The notes beneath the pieces are model-generated. The model was not told the DNA's origin. It did no database searches and worked only from the letters and a program-made list of their open reading frames with translations. A DNA stretch of 38,252 bases from Candidatus Omnitrophota bacterium (lineage in GTDB: Bacteria; Omnitrophota; Gorgyraeia; Duberdicusellales; 4484-171), in the NCBI GenBank assembly GCA_028692655.1, contig JAQUWY010000010.1:15036-53287 (forward strand), read 5' to 3'. Made by a program: the position numbers and the translations under genes. Each line of letters opens with the position of its first letter. Positions within the stretch are counted from its first letter, which is position 1. This document shows, piece after piece, positions 30,590-38,252 of the stretch.

Positions 30590-31852
30590 TCACTCGGCAA
30601 CTAAATCATATTCATAAGAATCAACAACCTTAAGGCGGTAAAAACCTCCCACCTTGAGGCCTTTACGTCTTGCAAAAACAACCCCATCTACCTCGGGAGC
30701 ATCATACTGAGTCCTGCCTATAAAGATACCAGATTCTTTGCCTTCAATCAAGACATCTATAGGCTTACCCACAAGGCTGTTGTTGATTTCATATGCTATA
30801 CCCTGTTGGATTTCCATAATTTGCCTGAAACGCCTTTCTTTTCTGCGATAGTGAACTTGAGGACGTAAATTATAAGCCGGAGTTCCCTCCTCCCGAGAAT
30901 AGGTAAAAACTCCCAGGCGCTCGAACCTGATTTCTTTCAAAAATCTCAGAAGCTCCTGGAACTCCCTCTCTGTTTCGGTAGGAAAACCGGTGATTACCGA
31001 AGTTCTTATGACACAATCAGGCATTATCTTGCGTATCTTGTATATGAGGGATTGCGTTTGTTTTCTGTCAAATCCTCTGTTCATCAATTTAAGAATTCTA
31101 TCGTTTATATGCTGTATAGGTAAGTCAATATACTTACAAATTCTAGGTTCTTTAGCTATAAGCTCTAAAAGTTCGGTAGTAACATTGCGAGGATGTGTAT
31201 AAATAAGGCGAATCCAAGGTATTTTGGATGTTGCTTTAACTACAGCCCTAAGGAGCTTAACAATATCATAGCCGGAACCTAAATCTTTACCCCAGCCGGA
31301 TATATCCTGGCCAATAATATTTAATTCTTTTATACCGCTTCTATCCAAAAACTTTGCCTCCCTGATGACTTCCTCAAGCGGCCTGCTGGACAAAGGCCCT
31401 TTGATAGCGGGAATAGAGCAAAAACTGCAATTATTCAGGCACCCTTCACAGATTTTTAAAAAATCATAAGTCCTGGAAATAAGGCTCTTACGCTTTTTGA
31501 AACAACTGCTGAATTTTTCCACTCCCTGCCATTGGTCAACCTCAGGAAAAAACTTCTTCAATTGCCGATGATACCTTTGGACTAAGCAGCCAAAAACAAA
31601 AATCTTGTCTATTTTTTTATTCTTCTTAAGCTGGAGAGCATCCTTGATGGCATTTATTGATTCCTCTTTCGCTTTATCAATAAAACCGCAGGTATTTATC
31701 AGTAAAATACTTACTTTTTTGTCTTTGGCAAGAGTTCCTTGAGGTAGGAATTTATATCCTTGGCCGCAAAATTTTTCTGCAATAACTTCGGAGTCGTAAG
31801 TGTTACGAAAACAACCCAGAGATACTATAGAAAAGGTCTTTTTTTTATTCAT
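30590..31852 (-). CDS. rimO: Ribosomal protein uS12 methylthiotransferase
   Basis: With the ATG at 31852 (a GTG two codons upstream is also possible) the protein has 420 residues. It adds a methylthio group to Asp of ribosomal protein S12. The N-terminal UPF0004 domain has its three cluster cysteines (Cys14, Cys55, Cys89); the radical-SAM CxxxCxxC is Cys138, Cys142, Cys145 (C-L-N-N-C-S-F-C). The C-terminal TRAM domain holds G-R-T-Q-Y-D-A-P-E-V-D-G, the mark that separates RimO from MiaB. The first motif reads S-L-G-C-F-R-N-T-Y-D-S-E instead of the common S-L-G-C-P-K-N. Confidence 0.94.
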   Translation of the reverse strand: MNKKKTFSIVSLGCFRNTYDSEVIAEKFCGQGYKFLPQGTLAKDKKVSILLINTCGFIDKAKEESINAIKDALQLKKNKKIDKIFVFGCLVQRYHRQLKKFFPEVDQWQGVEKFSSCFKKRKSLISRTYDFLKICEGCLNNCSFCSIPAIKGPLSSRPLEEVIREAKFLDRSGIKELNIIGQDISGWGKDLGSGYDIVKLLRAVVKATSKIPWIRLIYTHPRNVTTELLELIAKEPRICKYIDLPIQHINDRILKLMNRGFDRKQTQSLIYKIRKIMPDCVIRTSVITGFPTETEREFQELLRFLKEIRFERLGVFTYSREEGTPAYNLRPQVHYRRKERRFRQIMEIQQGIAYEINNSLVGKPIDVLIEGKESGIFIGRTQYDAPEVDGVVFARRKGLKVGGFYRLKVVDSYEYDLVAE

Positions 31853-32041
31853 TGCCACACACAGATGAGCGCAGATAGAAAAAAACGCTATACGCTAAAC
31901 GGTTGCGCAACTCGAATCGTCCACCGTTTGTTGGTTGCGTCTACAAAATACTAAAAATGGAGAAGGCTGACGTTCAACGCATAACGTTTCCAGCTACGCA
32001 ACCTTTCAGCAATTACCGTATTAAATAGTGGTCATCTGCGG
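31853..32041. other. 189-bp rimO-rodZ gap filled by repeats
   Basis: The edges carry inverted ATCTG words (cacagatgagcgcagat at 31858-31876 and catctgcgg at 32033-32041). The middle holds copy B of the 106-bp element (31892-31997), and an inverted pair ggttgcgt / acgcaacc spans part of it. There is no ORF. Confidence 0.65.
31892..31997. repeat. 106-bp dispersed element, copy B
   Basis: This segment aligns without gaps to 21536-21641 (about 68 percent identity by hand count). It contains a 10-bp palindrome gttgcgcaac and the word tgacgttcaacg. It is flanked by inverted ATCTG words, unlike copy A. Confidence 0.75.
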
Positions 32042-32791
32042 TTATTTATCAACTGTTATGCCCGAAGGCGTTATCTTGAGGCTTTTTATCGGCTTACGCA
32101 TGGAAGTCAAAGCCGGTATGGCTTTGCCGTTAACTTCTGCGTAAATAGCTGAACCGTCACTGACCTTTAATTCTATTTTCTTACTTCCTTTCCAGGATTC
32201 AACCGCACCCTTATCCAAAATGCCTTCAAAAAATATCTTCCCGTCTACTGTTACTTTGGCAAAACATTTTTTCTTTGCAGTTAAAGACAAGGTTAAATCA
32301 TTACTGCTTGCAATAGGAATATCTTGCGGTGGAGATTTTTCTTCTACTGTTGACGGATGAGGCTTAAATATTCCGGAAACTTTACTGACGATAAACTTTC
32401 CTATATTAAAGACTATCCAAAGTAAGAAAAATACCGCCAATATAAGCAGAATATTTTTTCTAACCTGAGGTGATATGCTTTTAAGAACACCGGTAACTTT
32501 TTTTGAAACGCCGCCGCTGCTAACCTTTCTCTCTTTTCTAAAGGGTTTCTTACCGGAAAGTTTATCCGCAGGAGCTATCTCTTCTAAGCTTGAACCTAAA
32601 CCAACTCCCAAAAAGGCAGCGTAAATTTTAATAAAGCCTTTTAGGTAAGTAGTATTTATTTTACTCAGGTTACAATCTTCAATATCTTTAATCATCGAAG
32701 GGTGCAATTTTGTTTTTTCCACCGTATATTCAAGGCTATAGCCAAGCTCTCGCCTTTTTTCCTTTAGCTTACGACAAACTTCCTGTATCAT
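32042..32791 (-). CDS. rodZ: RodZ-like cell-shape protein
   Basis: With the ATG at 32791, which overlaps the ftsK stop as ATGA and follows AAGGA, the protein has 249 residues. It has an N-terminal HTH_25 domain (about residues 3-75, R-R-E-L-G-Y-S-L-E, I-K-D-I-E), a basic linker, one transmembrane helix (about 111-132) and a periplasmic DUF4115 domain (about 165-249, V-D-G-K-I-F-F-E-G-I-L-D-K-G). This is the RodZ layout: the cytoplasmic part binds MreB and the membrane part ties it to the elongation machinery. MreB is not in the window. Confidence 0.9.
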   Translation of the reverse strand: MIQEVCRKLKEKRRELGYSLEYTVEKTKLHPSMIKDIEDCNLSKINTTYLKGFIKIYAAFLGVGLGSSLEEIAPADKLSGKKPFRKERKVSSGGVSKKVTGVLKSISPQVRKNILLILAVFFLLWIVFNIGKFIVSKVSGIFKPHPSTVEEKSPPQDIPIASSNDLTLSLTAKKKCFAKVTVDGKIFFEGILDKGAVESWKGSKKIELKVSDGSAIYAEVNGKAIPALTSMRKPIKSLKITPSGITVDK

Positions 32792-35031
32792 ACCCATCCT
32801 TTCTCAACTAAAAATTTTTCGGGTTCTACCAATATTTCCCTGGCCTTGCTGCCGCAAAAAGGCCCTACTATTCCGGCTTGTTCCATAAGGTCAAGCAGCC
32901 GCGCCGCCCGGGTATATCCCACCCTTAGACGCCTTTGTAAAAGCGAGGCTGAAGCTTGATTGGTTCTTAGGATAATTTTTACGGCTTCGTCAAAAAGGTC
33001 ATCCTGGCCTAAATTCAGAATTTGTTTCTTTTCACCCTCAGCGATAGCCTCTTCATAAACCGGCTTTCCCTGGACCTTTATGAAATCAGTCAGGGTTTCT
33101 ATGTCTTCATCATCAATATAAGAACCTTGAGCGCGAATAAGCTTCACCGCGCCAGGCTTCAAAAACAACAAATCACCTTTACCTAAAAGTTTATCTGCAC
33201 CCATCATATCCAGCACTGTCCGGGAATCAACTTTAGAAGATACTTTAAAAGATATCCTGGCAGGAAAATTGGCCTTGATAACTCCGGTAATAACATCTAC
33301 CGAAGGCCTTTGAGTAGCAAGTATAAGATGTATCCCTACTGCCCTTGATAACTGAGCCAGCCGCTGTATCGAGGTTTCGATACTCTCTCTGGCTACAATC
33401 ATAAGGTCAGCCAGTTCATCCACGACTATAACAATATAAGGCATTTTTTTACTCTTTGAATTATATAGGCTTATATTCCTGCAGCCCGCCTCAGCCAGAG
33501 CCCGGTATCTTCTTTCCATTTCCTCTACGGCCCAGTTAAGGGCTGAAAAAGCCTTTTTAGATTCGGAAATAATCGGGTGTATTAGATGCGGTATGCCCGC
33601 AAAAGAAGCCAACTCCACCATCTTGGGATCAACCATAATGAATTTAACTTCGTCGGGCTTAGCCTTAAATAATATCGAGGAAATAATAGAATTTACGCAA
33701 ACTGTTTTACCGGCTCCGGTTGCTCCGGCAATTAAAAGATGCGGCATATCGGATAAATCGGCAATGACGGGATTGCCGGAAACATCTTTACCTATAATCA
33801 GGGTTAATTTTGAAGAAGAATTATTAAAAATCTTCTCCTCTAAAACTTCACGCAAAAACACCAGCTGTTTTTTCGCGTTAGGAATTTCAACTCCTACAGT
33901 TCCTCTGCCGGGAATAGGAGCCACCACTCTCACTGAGGATGACTTCATAGACAAAGCTATATCATCGGCCAAAGAAGATATCCGCTGTATTTTAACTCCC
34001 GATTGGGGCTGAAGCTCATACATAGTTACAACCGGGCCTTTTTGCACACTTACCACCTTTGCTTCTACACCGAAATCGGACAGTGTTGTTTCCAGATTTT
34101 TTATATTAGCTTCTATATCTTCTTTCAAATCTTTTTGGTCCAGAAAAGGCGGCACTTTTAAAAGCGAAGCTTGAGGCAATTTGTACTTAAGCGGATCATA
34201 AACCCTTCTATTCTGTTCATCAGAAGAATCTATTTTCTTTTTTGCTTTATTGCTATTAAGAGATGCTTGCATAGCAGCCTCTCTGGCAGACCTATCATCT
34301 ATAAAACCATCCGAATTAAAAGATTTTTTACTATTCGGTTCCAGTTTAGGGGCATAAACCTTTATTTCCGGTTTTACGTCCTTCATCTTTTTGCCAAACG
34401 CCTGGACTGCAGTTTTAAGTTTACGTTTGTCTTGTTGGCCCTGAGAAGAAACTTCCCGGCTGCCTTTATTTCTTAAATCCCGGATAAAATTGCCTATGTG
34501 AGTTATAATTTTTTTGACGGATTTAAATAAATCAACGAAGAAAAATCCAAAAAATAAAACAGCATTAACCGCCAGAAGTAAAAAGAGTGTAATAAAAGAA
34601 CCGTGAGTACCCAGATACTTTTTTAAAAAACCTCCCAGAAAAAAACCTATAGCTCCGGAAGCCGCAAATATTTCTGTATCGATTTTGGGAAATAAACTGA
34701 TAAAACCGGAGAGAAAAATTACAAACAGCCCCGCGGAAATAAGATTAACTACTTTACTTTTTCCCAATCCTGAAAAACGCATTACCCCTGCTTTATCTAA
34801 ACCCATAAAGAATAAAGCAAAGGGGAAAAAATAAGAAGCGTAACCAAAAACGAAAAAAAGCGCGAATCCTAAATAAGCTCCGGCAACTCCTATTAAATTA
34901 AAAATCCTGGCTCCGGAATAAGAAGTAAGAAAAGCTATGTCTTTAGGGGTATACGAAAAAAGGCTCAGGAGGATTAGGAGAGAGCAGATAAAAAAAGTGG
35001 TACTCTTCAAAAAAGAAGAGAGATGCTTCAT
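32788..35031 (-). CDS. ftsK: DNA translocase FtsK/SpoIIIE
   Basis: This 747-residue protein has four or five N-terminal transmembrane helices (residues about 10-165), a short charged linker (about 170-290), and the motor. The Walker A is G-A-T-G-A-G-K-T (436-443), with I-V-V-D-E-L-A-D-L-M as Walker B near 545 and L-A-T-Q-R-P-S-V-D-V-I-T-G-V-I-K-A-N-F-P. The C-terminal winged-helix gamma domain (R-R-L-R-V-G-Y-T-R-A-A-R-L-L-D, about 690-745) recognises KOPS-type DNA. It pumps chromosomal DNA across the septum for dimer resolution. It is shorter than E. coli FtsK because the linker is short. Confidence 0.96.
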   Translation of the reverse strand: MKHLSSFLKSTTFFICSLLILLSLFSYTPKDIAFLTSYSGARIFNLIGVAGAYLGFALFFVFGYASYFFPFALFFMGLDKAGVMRFSGLGKSKVVNLISAGLFVIFLSGFISLFPKIDTEIFAASGAIGFFLGGFLKKYLGTHGSFITLFLLLAVNAVLFFGFFFVDLFKSVKKIITHIGNFIRDLRNKGSREVSSQGQQDKRKLKTAVQAFGKKMKDVKPEIKVYAPKLEPNSKKSFNSDGFIDDRSAREAAMQASLNSNKAKKKIDSSDEQNRRVYDPLKYKLPQASLLKVPPFLDQKDLKEDIEANIKNLETTLSDFGVEAKVVSVQKGPVVTMYELQPQSGVKIQRISSLADDIALSMKSSSVRVVAPIPGRGTVGVEIPNAKKQLVFLREVLEEKIFNNSSSKLTLIIGKDVSGNPVIADLSDMPHLLIAGATGAGKTVCVNSIISSILFKAKPDEVKFIMVDPKMVELASFAGIPHLIHPIISESKKAFSALNWAVEEMERRYRALAEAGCRNISLYNSKSKKMPYIVIVVDELADLMIVARESIETSIQRLAQLSRAVGIHLILATQRPSVDVITGVIKANFPARISFKVSSKVDSRTVLDMMGADKLLGKGDLLFLKPGAVKLIRAQGSYIDDEDIETLTDFIKVQGKPVYEEAIAEGEKKQILNLGQDDLFDEAVKIILRTNQASASLLQRRLRVGYTRAARLLDLMEQAGIVGPFCGSKAREILVEPEKFLVEKGWV

Positions 35032-35051
35032 CTTTAATTAAATATTTTTTA

Positions 35052-35071
35052 AACACGAATTTAATCCGTGT
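35052..35071. repeat. Short CGTG/ATCCGTG-type repeat (ftsK-pnp gap)
   Basis: The 44-bp gap contains aacacgaatttaatccgtgt, the same words as at 11114-11184, with cacg and cgtg inverted. Confidence 0.45.
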
Positions 35072-35075
35072 ACAA

Positions 35076-37157
35076 TTACTTAGCTTGCTTCAAGCTAAGC
35101 CTGATTTTGCCTTGAGGATCAACGCCGATCACTTTAACTTTTAGAACATCGCCCTCTTTCAAAAATTCACTAACGTCTTTTACAAAATCATCGGAAAGTT
35201 CGGAAACATGCAGAAGCCCGCTTTTACCGGGAGCTATCTCGCAAAAGGCTCCAAAATTTACTATCTTCTCAACCTTAACATCGTAGATATCTCCAACCTC
35301 GACATCCCTGATAAGATTGGTTATCTGGTTTACGGCCCTTTCTAAATCTTCCAGGGTTTGGGCAGCCACCGAAACCATGTTTGTATCGTCGTCAATATCA
35401 ACAGTTACTCTGTTCTCCCGTTGTATTTTCTTTATAATTTTACCACCCGGACCTATAATGGCGCCTATCTTATCGGGATTCACTTCGAACGATTTTATCT
35501 TAGGTGCATACTCAGACAAACCCTCTCTGGGAACGGTAATGGCTTCTTTCATTTTATTCAATATGAACTGCCTGGCCTCAAGTGCTCTCTTTAAAGTATC
35601 TTCAATCATATTAAAAGTAAGCCCGTCTATTTTGGTATCAAGCTGTATGGCGGTTATTCCTTTCTGAGTTCCGGCAACTTTAAAATCCATATCACCATAA
35701 TGGTCTTCAGCACCGGCTATATCAGTGAGAATTTTATAATCCTGGCCGCGGGTAACTAAACCTACAGCTATTCCGGCTACCGGCTCTTTTATTGGGACTC
35801 CGGCATCCATCAAAGATAAAGACCCGGCACAGACAGAAGCCATCGAAGAAGAACCATTAGATTCTAAAATTTCAGAGACAACCCTTACGGTATAGGGAAA
35901 TTTATCTTTTGAAGGAATAACTACTGAGAGGGCTTTTTCAGCCAAAGCTCCATGGCCGATATCCCGGCGGGAAGGCCCACGCATAAACTTAACTTCTCCT
36001 ACACTGAAAGGAGGAAAGCTGTAGTGAAGCATAAAATGTTTGGTTGTTTCGCCCTCTAAAGCCTCTATGAACTGCTCATCAGAGCTAGTCCCCAAAGTAA
36101 CTACAGCCAAAGATTGAGTCTGGCCCCTGGTAAAAACAGCTGAACCATGAGTCCGCGGCAGGACTCCGACTTTACAATCAAGGGAACGAATGTCATTAAT
36201 CTTTCTACCGTCGGGCCGTTTTTCCTCATCTAATATTTTATTTTTAAGTATTTCCTCATTTAACACTTCTATTGCCTGTTTCAGGTCAGCTTCAGTAACG
36301 CCTGCTTCTTCATTGACTAATTCCTGCGTCAAAGCTGTCGTCAATCCCTCTAAAGATGCGGCTTTTTCTCCTTTGTCAGCCAATTCATATATTGCTTGAA
36401 GCTTAGATGTAGCTTTGGCTTTCACCTGTTCCAGCAGTTCTTTCTTAGGCAGGTTTAAAGGGACCTCTTTTTTTTCTTTTCCGACTTTCTTTTGAAGGCC
36501 TCTTTGAAGTTCAATTATTTGTTTTATAAAAGGATGTGCAAACTTTATGGCTGCCAGGACTTCCTCTTCGGGAATCTCGGCCAGCTCTCCTTCAAGCATA
36601 ATTATTTTACTCTCTGTGCCAACGACAACTAAATCCATATGCGAATCCGACCTTTGTTCATAGGTAGGATTCAACACCAGTTCACCGTTAATCTTGGAAA
36701 CTCTTACCGCCCCCACAGGATTATTGAAAGGAATATCAGATATTATCAAAGCACAGCTCGCAGCATTGACCGCCAGTACATCGGGATCATTCATCCCGTC
36801 ACTGGATAAAACCATAGCAACAACCTGAACCTCATTAGTCATACCTTTGGGAAAAAGCGGCCGAAGCGGCCGGTCAATAAGGCGGGCATTAAGAATCTCT
36901 TCATCTTTAGGCCGGCCTTCTTTTTTAAAGAAGCCGCCGGGAATTTTCCCCATAGCGTAAGTCTTTTCCTGGTACTCAACCATCAAAGGGAAAAAATCGC
37001 GGCCCGGAACAGGTTCTTTGGACATACAGGCGGTAGCCAGAACCATAGTATCGCCTAAACAAGCACTAACACTGCCGCTTGCCTGCTTGGCCCATTCGCC
37101 AGTAGAAAATACAAATTTACTCTTTCCTAAATTGGAAATAGAAACTGAAACAGCCAT
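35076..37157 (-). CDS. pnp: Polyribonucleotide nucleotidyltransferase (PNPase)
   Basis: I use the ATG at 37157 (693 residues), which matches the family start and follows the rpsO stop by one base; an ATG at 37193 inside rpsO would add 12 unlikely residues. PNPase degrades RNA 3' to 5' with phosphate. Domains in order: RNase PH 1 (about 1-210), helical linker, RNase PH 2 (about 300-530, with F-M-R-G-P-S-R-R-D-I-G-H-G and D-I-A-G-A-E-D-H-Y-G-D-M-D-F-K), KH (G-P-G-G-K-I-I-K near 555) and S1 (V-G-D-I-Y-D-V-K-V to the end). The rpsO-pnp order is conserved in many bacteria. Confidence 0.97.
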   Translation of the reverse strand: MAVSVSISNLGKSKFVFSTGEWAKQASGSVSACLGDTMVLATACMSKEPVPGRDFFPLMVEYQEKTYAMGKIPGGFFKKEGRPKDEEILNARLIDRPLRPLFPKGMTNEVQVVAMVLSSDGMNDPDVLAVNAASCALIISDIPFNNPVGAVRVSKINGELVLNPTYEQRSDSHMDLVVVGTESKIIMLEGELAEIPEEEVLAAIKFAHPFIKQIIELQRGLQKKVGKEKKEVPLNLPKKELLEQVKAKATSKLQAIYELADKGEKAASLEGLTTALTQELVNEEAGVTEADLKQAIEVLNEEILKNKILDEEKRPDGRKINDIRSLDCKVGVLPRTHGSAVFTRGQTQSLAVVTLGTSSDEQFIEALEGETTKHFMLHYSFPPFSVGEVKFMRGPSRRDIGHGALAEKALSVVIPSKDKFPYTVRVVSEILESNGSSSMASVCAGSLSLMDAGVPIKEPVAGIAVGLVTRGQDYKILTDIAGAEDHYGDMDFKVAGTQKGITAIQLDTKIDGLTFNMIEDTLKRALEARQFILNKMKEAITVPREGLSEYAPKIKSFEVNPDKIGAIIGPGGKIIKKIQRENRVTVDIDDDTNMVSVAAQTLEDLERAVNQITNLIRDVEVGDIYDVKVEKIVNFGAFCEIAPGKSGLLHVSELSDDFVKDVSEFLKEGDVLKVKVIGVDPQGKIRLSLKQAK

Positions 37158-37158
37158 T

Positions 37159-37422
37159 TTATTTAATTTTAAGCTCCTTGGTGACTTCCCCATAACTCTG
37201 GGAGTCTTTGTTTTTGAGATAACTAAGAAGGCGGCGGCGCCTTCCTACAAGAATCAGGAGGCCGCGGCGGGAATGAAAATCCTTCTTATGCTTTTTGAGA
37301 TGCTCAGTAAGGTAGTTTATCCTTTCAGTTAAAAGGGCTATTTGTACTGAGGCAGAACCCGTATCTTCAACGTGTTCCTTGAATTTCTCAATTATTTTCT
37401 TCTTTTTTGTCTTATTAATCAT
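37159..37422 (-). CDS. rpsO: Small ribosomal subunit protein uS15
   Basis: This 87-residue protein is of usual size. It has the S15 pattern: [20 protein letters not shown] near residues 19-38, H-L-K[13 protein letters not shown] near 41-56, R-R-R-L-L-S-Y-L-K. It binds the central domain of 16S rRNA early in 30S assembly. Two promoters lie upstream; the nearer one gives an almost leaderless transcript. Confidence 0.98.
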   Translation of the reverse strand: MINKTKKKKIIEKFKEHVEDTGSASVQIALLTERINYLTEHLKKHKKDFHSRRGLLILVGRRRRLLSYLKNKDSQSYGEVTKELKIK

Positions 37423-37431
37423 AATAATATT

Positions 37432-37460
37432 ATAATACCCTTTTAGTATTTATCTGTCAA
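37432..37460 (-). promoter_or_regulatory. rpsO promoter P2 (near-leaderless)
   Basis: On the minus strand TTGACA (37455-37460) and TATTAT (37432-37437) are separated by 17 bp. The rpsO ATG at 37422 is nine bases past the -10 box and no Shine-Dalgarno is present. Confidence 0.6.
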
Positions 37461-37466
37461 CCCTGA

Positions 37467-37486
37467 TAGATAATGGCTTTTATCTA
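37467..37486 (-). other. Hairpin between the two rpsO promoters
   Basis: A perfect 7-bp stem (tagataa/ttatcta) with a 6-base loop lies in the long leader that P1 would make. It could be regulatory in the leader; that is inference only. Confidence 0.35.
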
Positions 37487-37515
37487 AAAAAAGGTGTGTT
37501 TTGCGAAACAGGGAA

Positions 37516-37543
37516 ATTATAACATAAGCCGATAAAAGGTCAA
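37516..37543 (-). promoter_or_regulatory. rpsO promoter P1
   Basis: On the minus strand TTGACC (37538-37543) and TATAAT (37516-37521) are separated by 16 bp. Its -35 box begins about 24 bp from the end of the insertion sequence. The leader would be about 85 nt. Confidence 0.65.
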
Positions 37544-37566
37544 GAATAATTTATTTAAATGTCAAG

Positions 37567-37614
37567 GCAAAGTAAAAATGTCCCTTTTTTAGCAAAGTAG
37601 AAATGTCCCTTTTT
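37567..37614. repeat. Tandem terminal repeats of the insertion sequence
   Basis: Two near-identical 23-base copies, gcaaagtaaaaatgtccctt and gcaaagtagaaatgtccctt plus Ts (37567-37590 and 37592-37614), abut the transposase stop codon. Such tandem copies of a GGGACATTT/CTTTGC word mark the end of the element and are probable transposase binding sites. The matching other end is outside the window. Confidence 0.75.
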
Positions 37615-38251
37615 AAACCTCTGATAAAACTAATTCTTTAGAGGCTTTTTCAGTTTGTGAATGAGCCTTTTTTTCTAACCATCTATCATAAGAGGCCTTC
37701 TTCCAAGGATGCTCCAAGGAAGGCCTGGTAATCTTTCTGGGTTTAGGTTCAGGTTTTTCTTTCACCGGCCTTAAGGCTATCTGTTTGTATTTAAGCCTCC
37801 TTGCGTTATAGGTGATGTGTAGAGCCCCGCTTATCCTTTCTTCTACGGTTACTTTCTTGCCTGCTTGCTTATCCAGTATCTGGTAAAGCTTTTTATCATG
37901 GACGATAGTAAAGTCGTTCCTTAAAGGATGCTCTGTTTTCCGGCAAAGGATTGCGTCTAAATCCATGTCTTTAGGTACTGGCCGATGTAAATCAGCTTCC
38001 TCTAAAGGCTTGACGCTAAATCTTTTATTATGTTTAGGCCAATAGCTTCTAAGGAAGTTATTGGCTTCGGCTACGGTGCTTATTTTAGCCAGGCGCATTT
38101 CTTTGACCAGACGGTCCTGGTCGGTTTTAAAAGAGCGCTCAACTCTTCCTTTAGCCTGGGGTGAATTAGCATGGATTACTTTTATGCCTAATTCCTTAGC
38201 TGCCCGTTCAAACTGGCTTAAAAATTCTTTGTTGTTTAACTCCTCCTCAAC
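37613..38251 (-). mobile_element. ISNCY/IS481-like transposase, 3' part (cut by the window end)
   Basis: The reading frame is open from the last bases of the window to TAA at 37613, giving at least 212 residues; the internal Met at 38098 is not a start. The upstream part reads K-V-I-H-A-N-S-P-Q-A-K-G-R-V-E-R-S-F, the end of a DDE integrase core whose Glu in G-R-V-E-R is the third catalytic residue. Next come K-E-M-R-L-A-x-I-S-T and A-D-L-H-R-P-V, then I-L-C-R-K-T-E and a charged C-terminal tail. No frameshift is seen in this portion, so the element could be active if its 5' part is intact. Confidence 0.85.
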
Positions 38252-38252
38252 T

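Noticed and set aside
31892-31997. Integron attC site
   Set aside because: The words gttatgc and gcgtt on the reverse strand look attC-like, but no matched RYYYAAC/GTTRRRY pair with an imperfect stem of the right spacing was found, and no integron integrase or cassette array is present.
37613-38098. A complete 161-aa stand-alone gene starting at ATG 38098
   Set aside because: The frame stays open with no stop to the window end and encodes the end of a DDE core, so this is the C-terminal part of a longer transposase.

Overview
The window looks like one contig from an uncultured Gram-negative bacterium, most likely a member of the Omnitrophota or a close relative. This is inferred from gene content, not from a marker phylogeny: a TIGR04073-type exosortase-associated protein, many small lipoproteins, RodZ/FtsK, an archaeal-type phosphoglycerate-mutase-family enzyme, a CpaE-like/patatin fusion, and AT-rich intergenic DNA with sigma70-type promoters. 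Base 1 coincides exactly with the start of a 99-bp repeat, and the last base lies inside a transposase, so both ends look like repeat-induced contig breaks.

Layout. Bases 1-290 hold tRNA-Phe and a duplication of its 3' end and flank. Bases 400-6150 are an envelope and signalling region: two orphan receiver proteins, a TPR protein, a TIGR04073 protein, a PilZ protein, two small lipoproteins and a run of small membrane proteins. Bases 6254-14680 are a long minus-strand operon with its own promoter: ilvB, a small basic ORF, ilvH, ilvC, leuA, an unknown membrane-anchored protein, aroE, a prepilin peptidase and aroC. A rho-independent terminator at 14741-14781 separates it from a second amino-acid operon (14871-20468) that encodes a phosphoglycerate-mutase/homoserine-kinase-like enzyme, CstA, aspartokinase and citramalate synthase. 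Together the two operons cover branched-chain amino acids from pyruvate, the entry to the aspartate family, and two steps of the shikimate pathway.

Next come trmI on the plus strand, a minus-strand group (tandem ACT protein, GH1 glycosidase, cNMP-like/P-loop/patatin protein, DUF3108 protein), and a plus-strand operon (UvrD-type helicase, pncC, thpR). The final minus-strand block is rpsO-pnp-ftsK-rodZ-rimO-pgsA-pgpA, covering translation, RNA decay, chromosome segregation, cell shape and phospholipid synthesis. An ISNCY/IS481-like insertion sequence sits just upstream of the rpsO promoters.

Non-coding signals that gene annotation would miss are: a 106-bp element present twice with no gaps (21536-21641 and 31892-31997), a family of short ATCYGTG/CGTG-type repeats in intergenic gaps, several promoters whose -10 box lies only 5-12 bp before a start codon with no Shine-Dalgarno (candidate leaderless mRNAs), and two small genes (a 47-aa lipoprotein and a 53-aa coiled-coil protein) that standard length cut-offs would skip. 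No CRISPR array, toxin-antitoxin pair or obvious defence island was seen, and I did not find a clearly novel multi-gene system. The most unusual single protein is the patatin fusion at 22509-24371.
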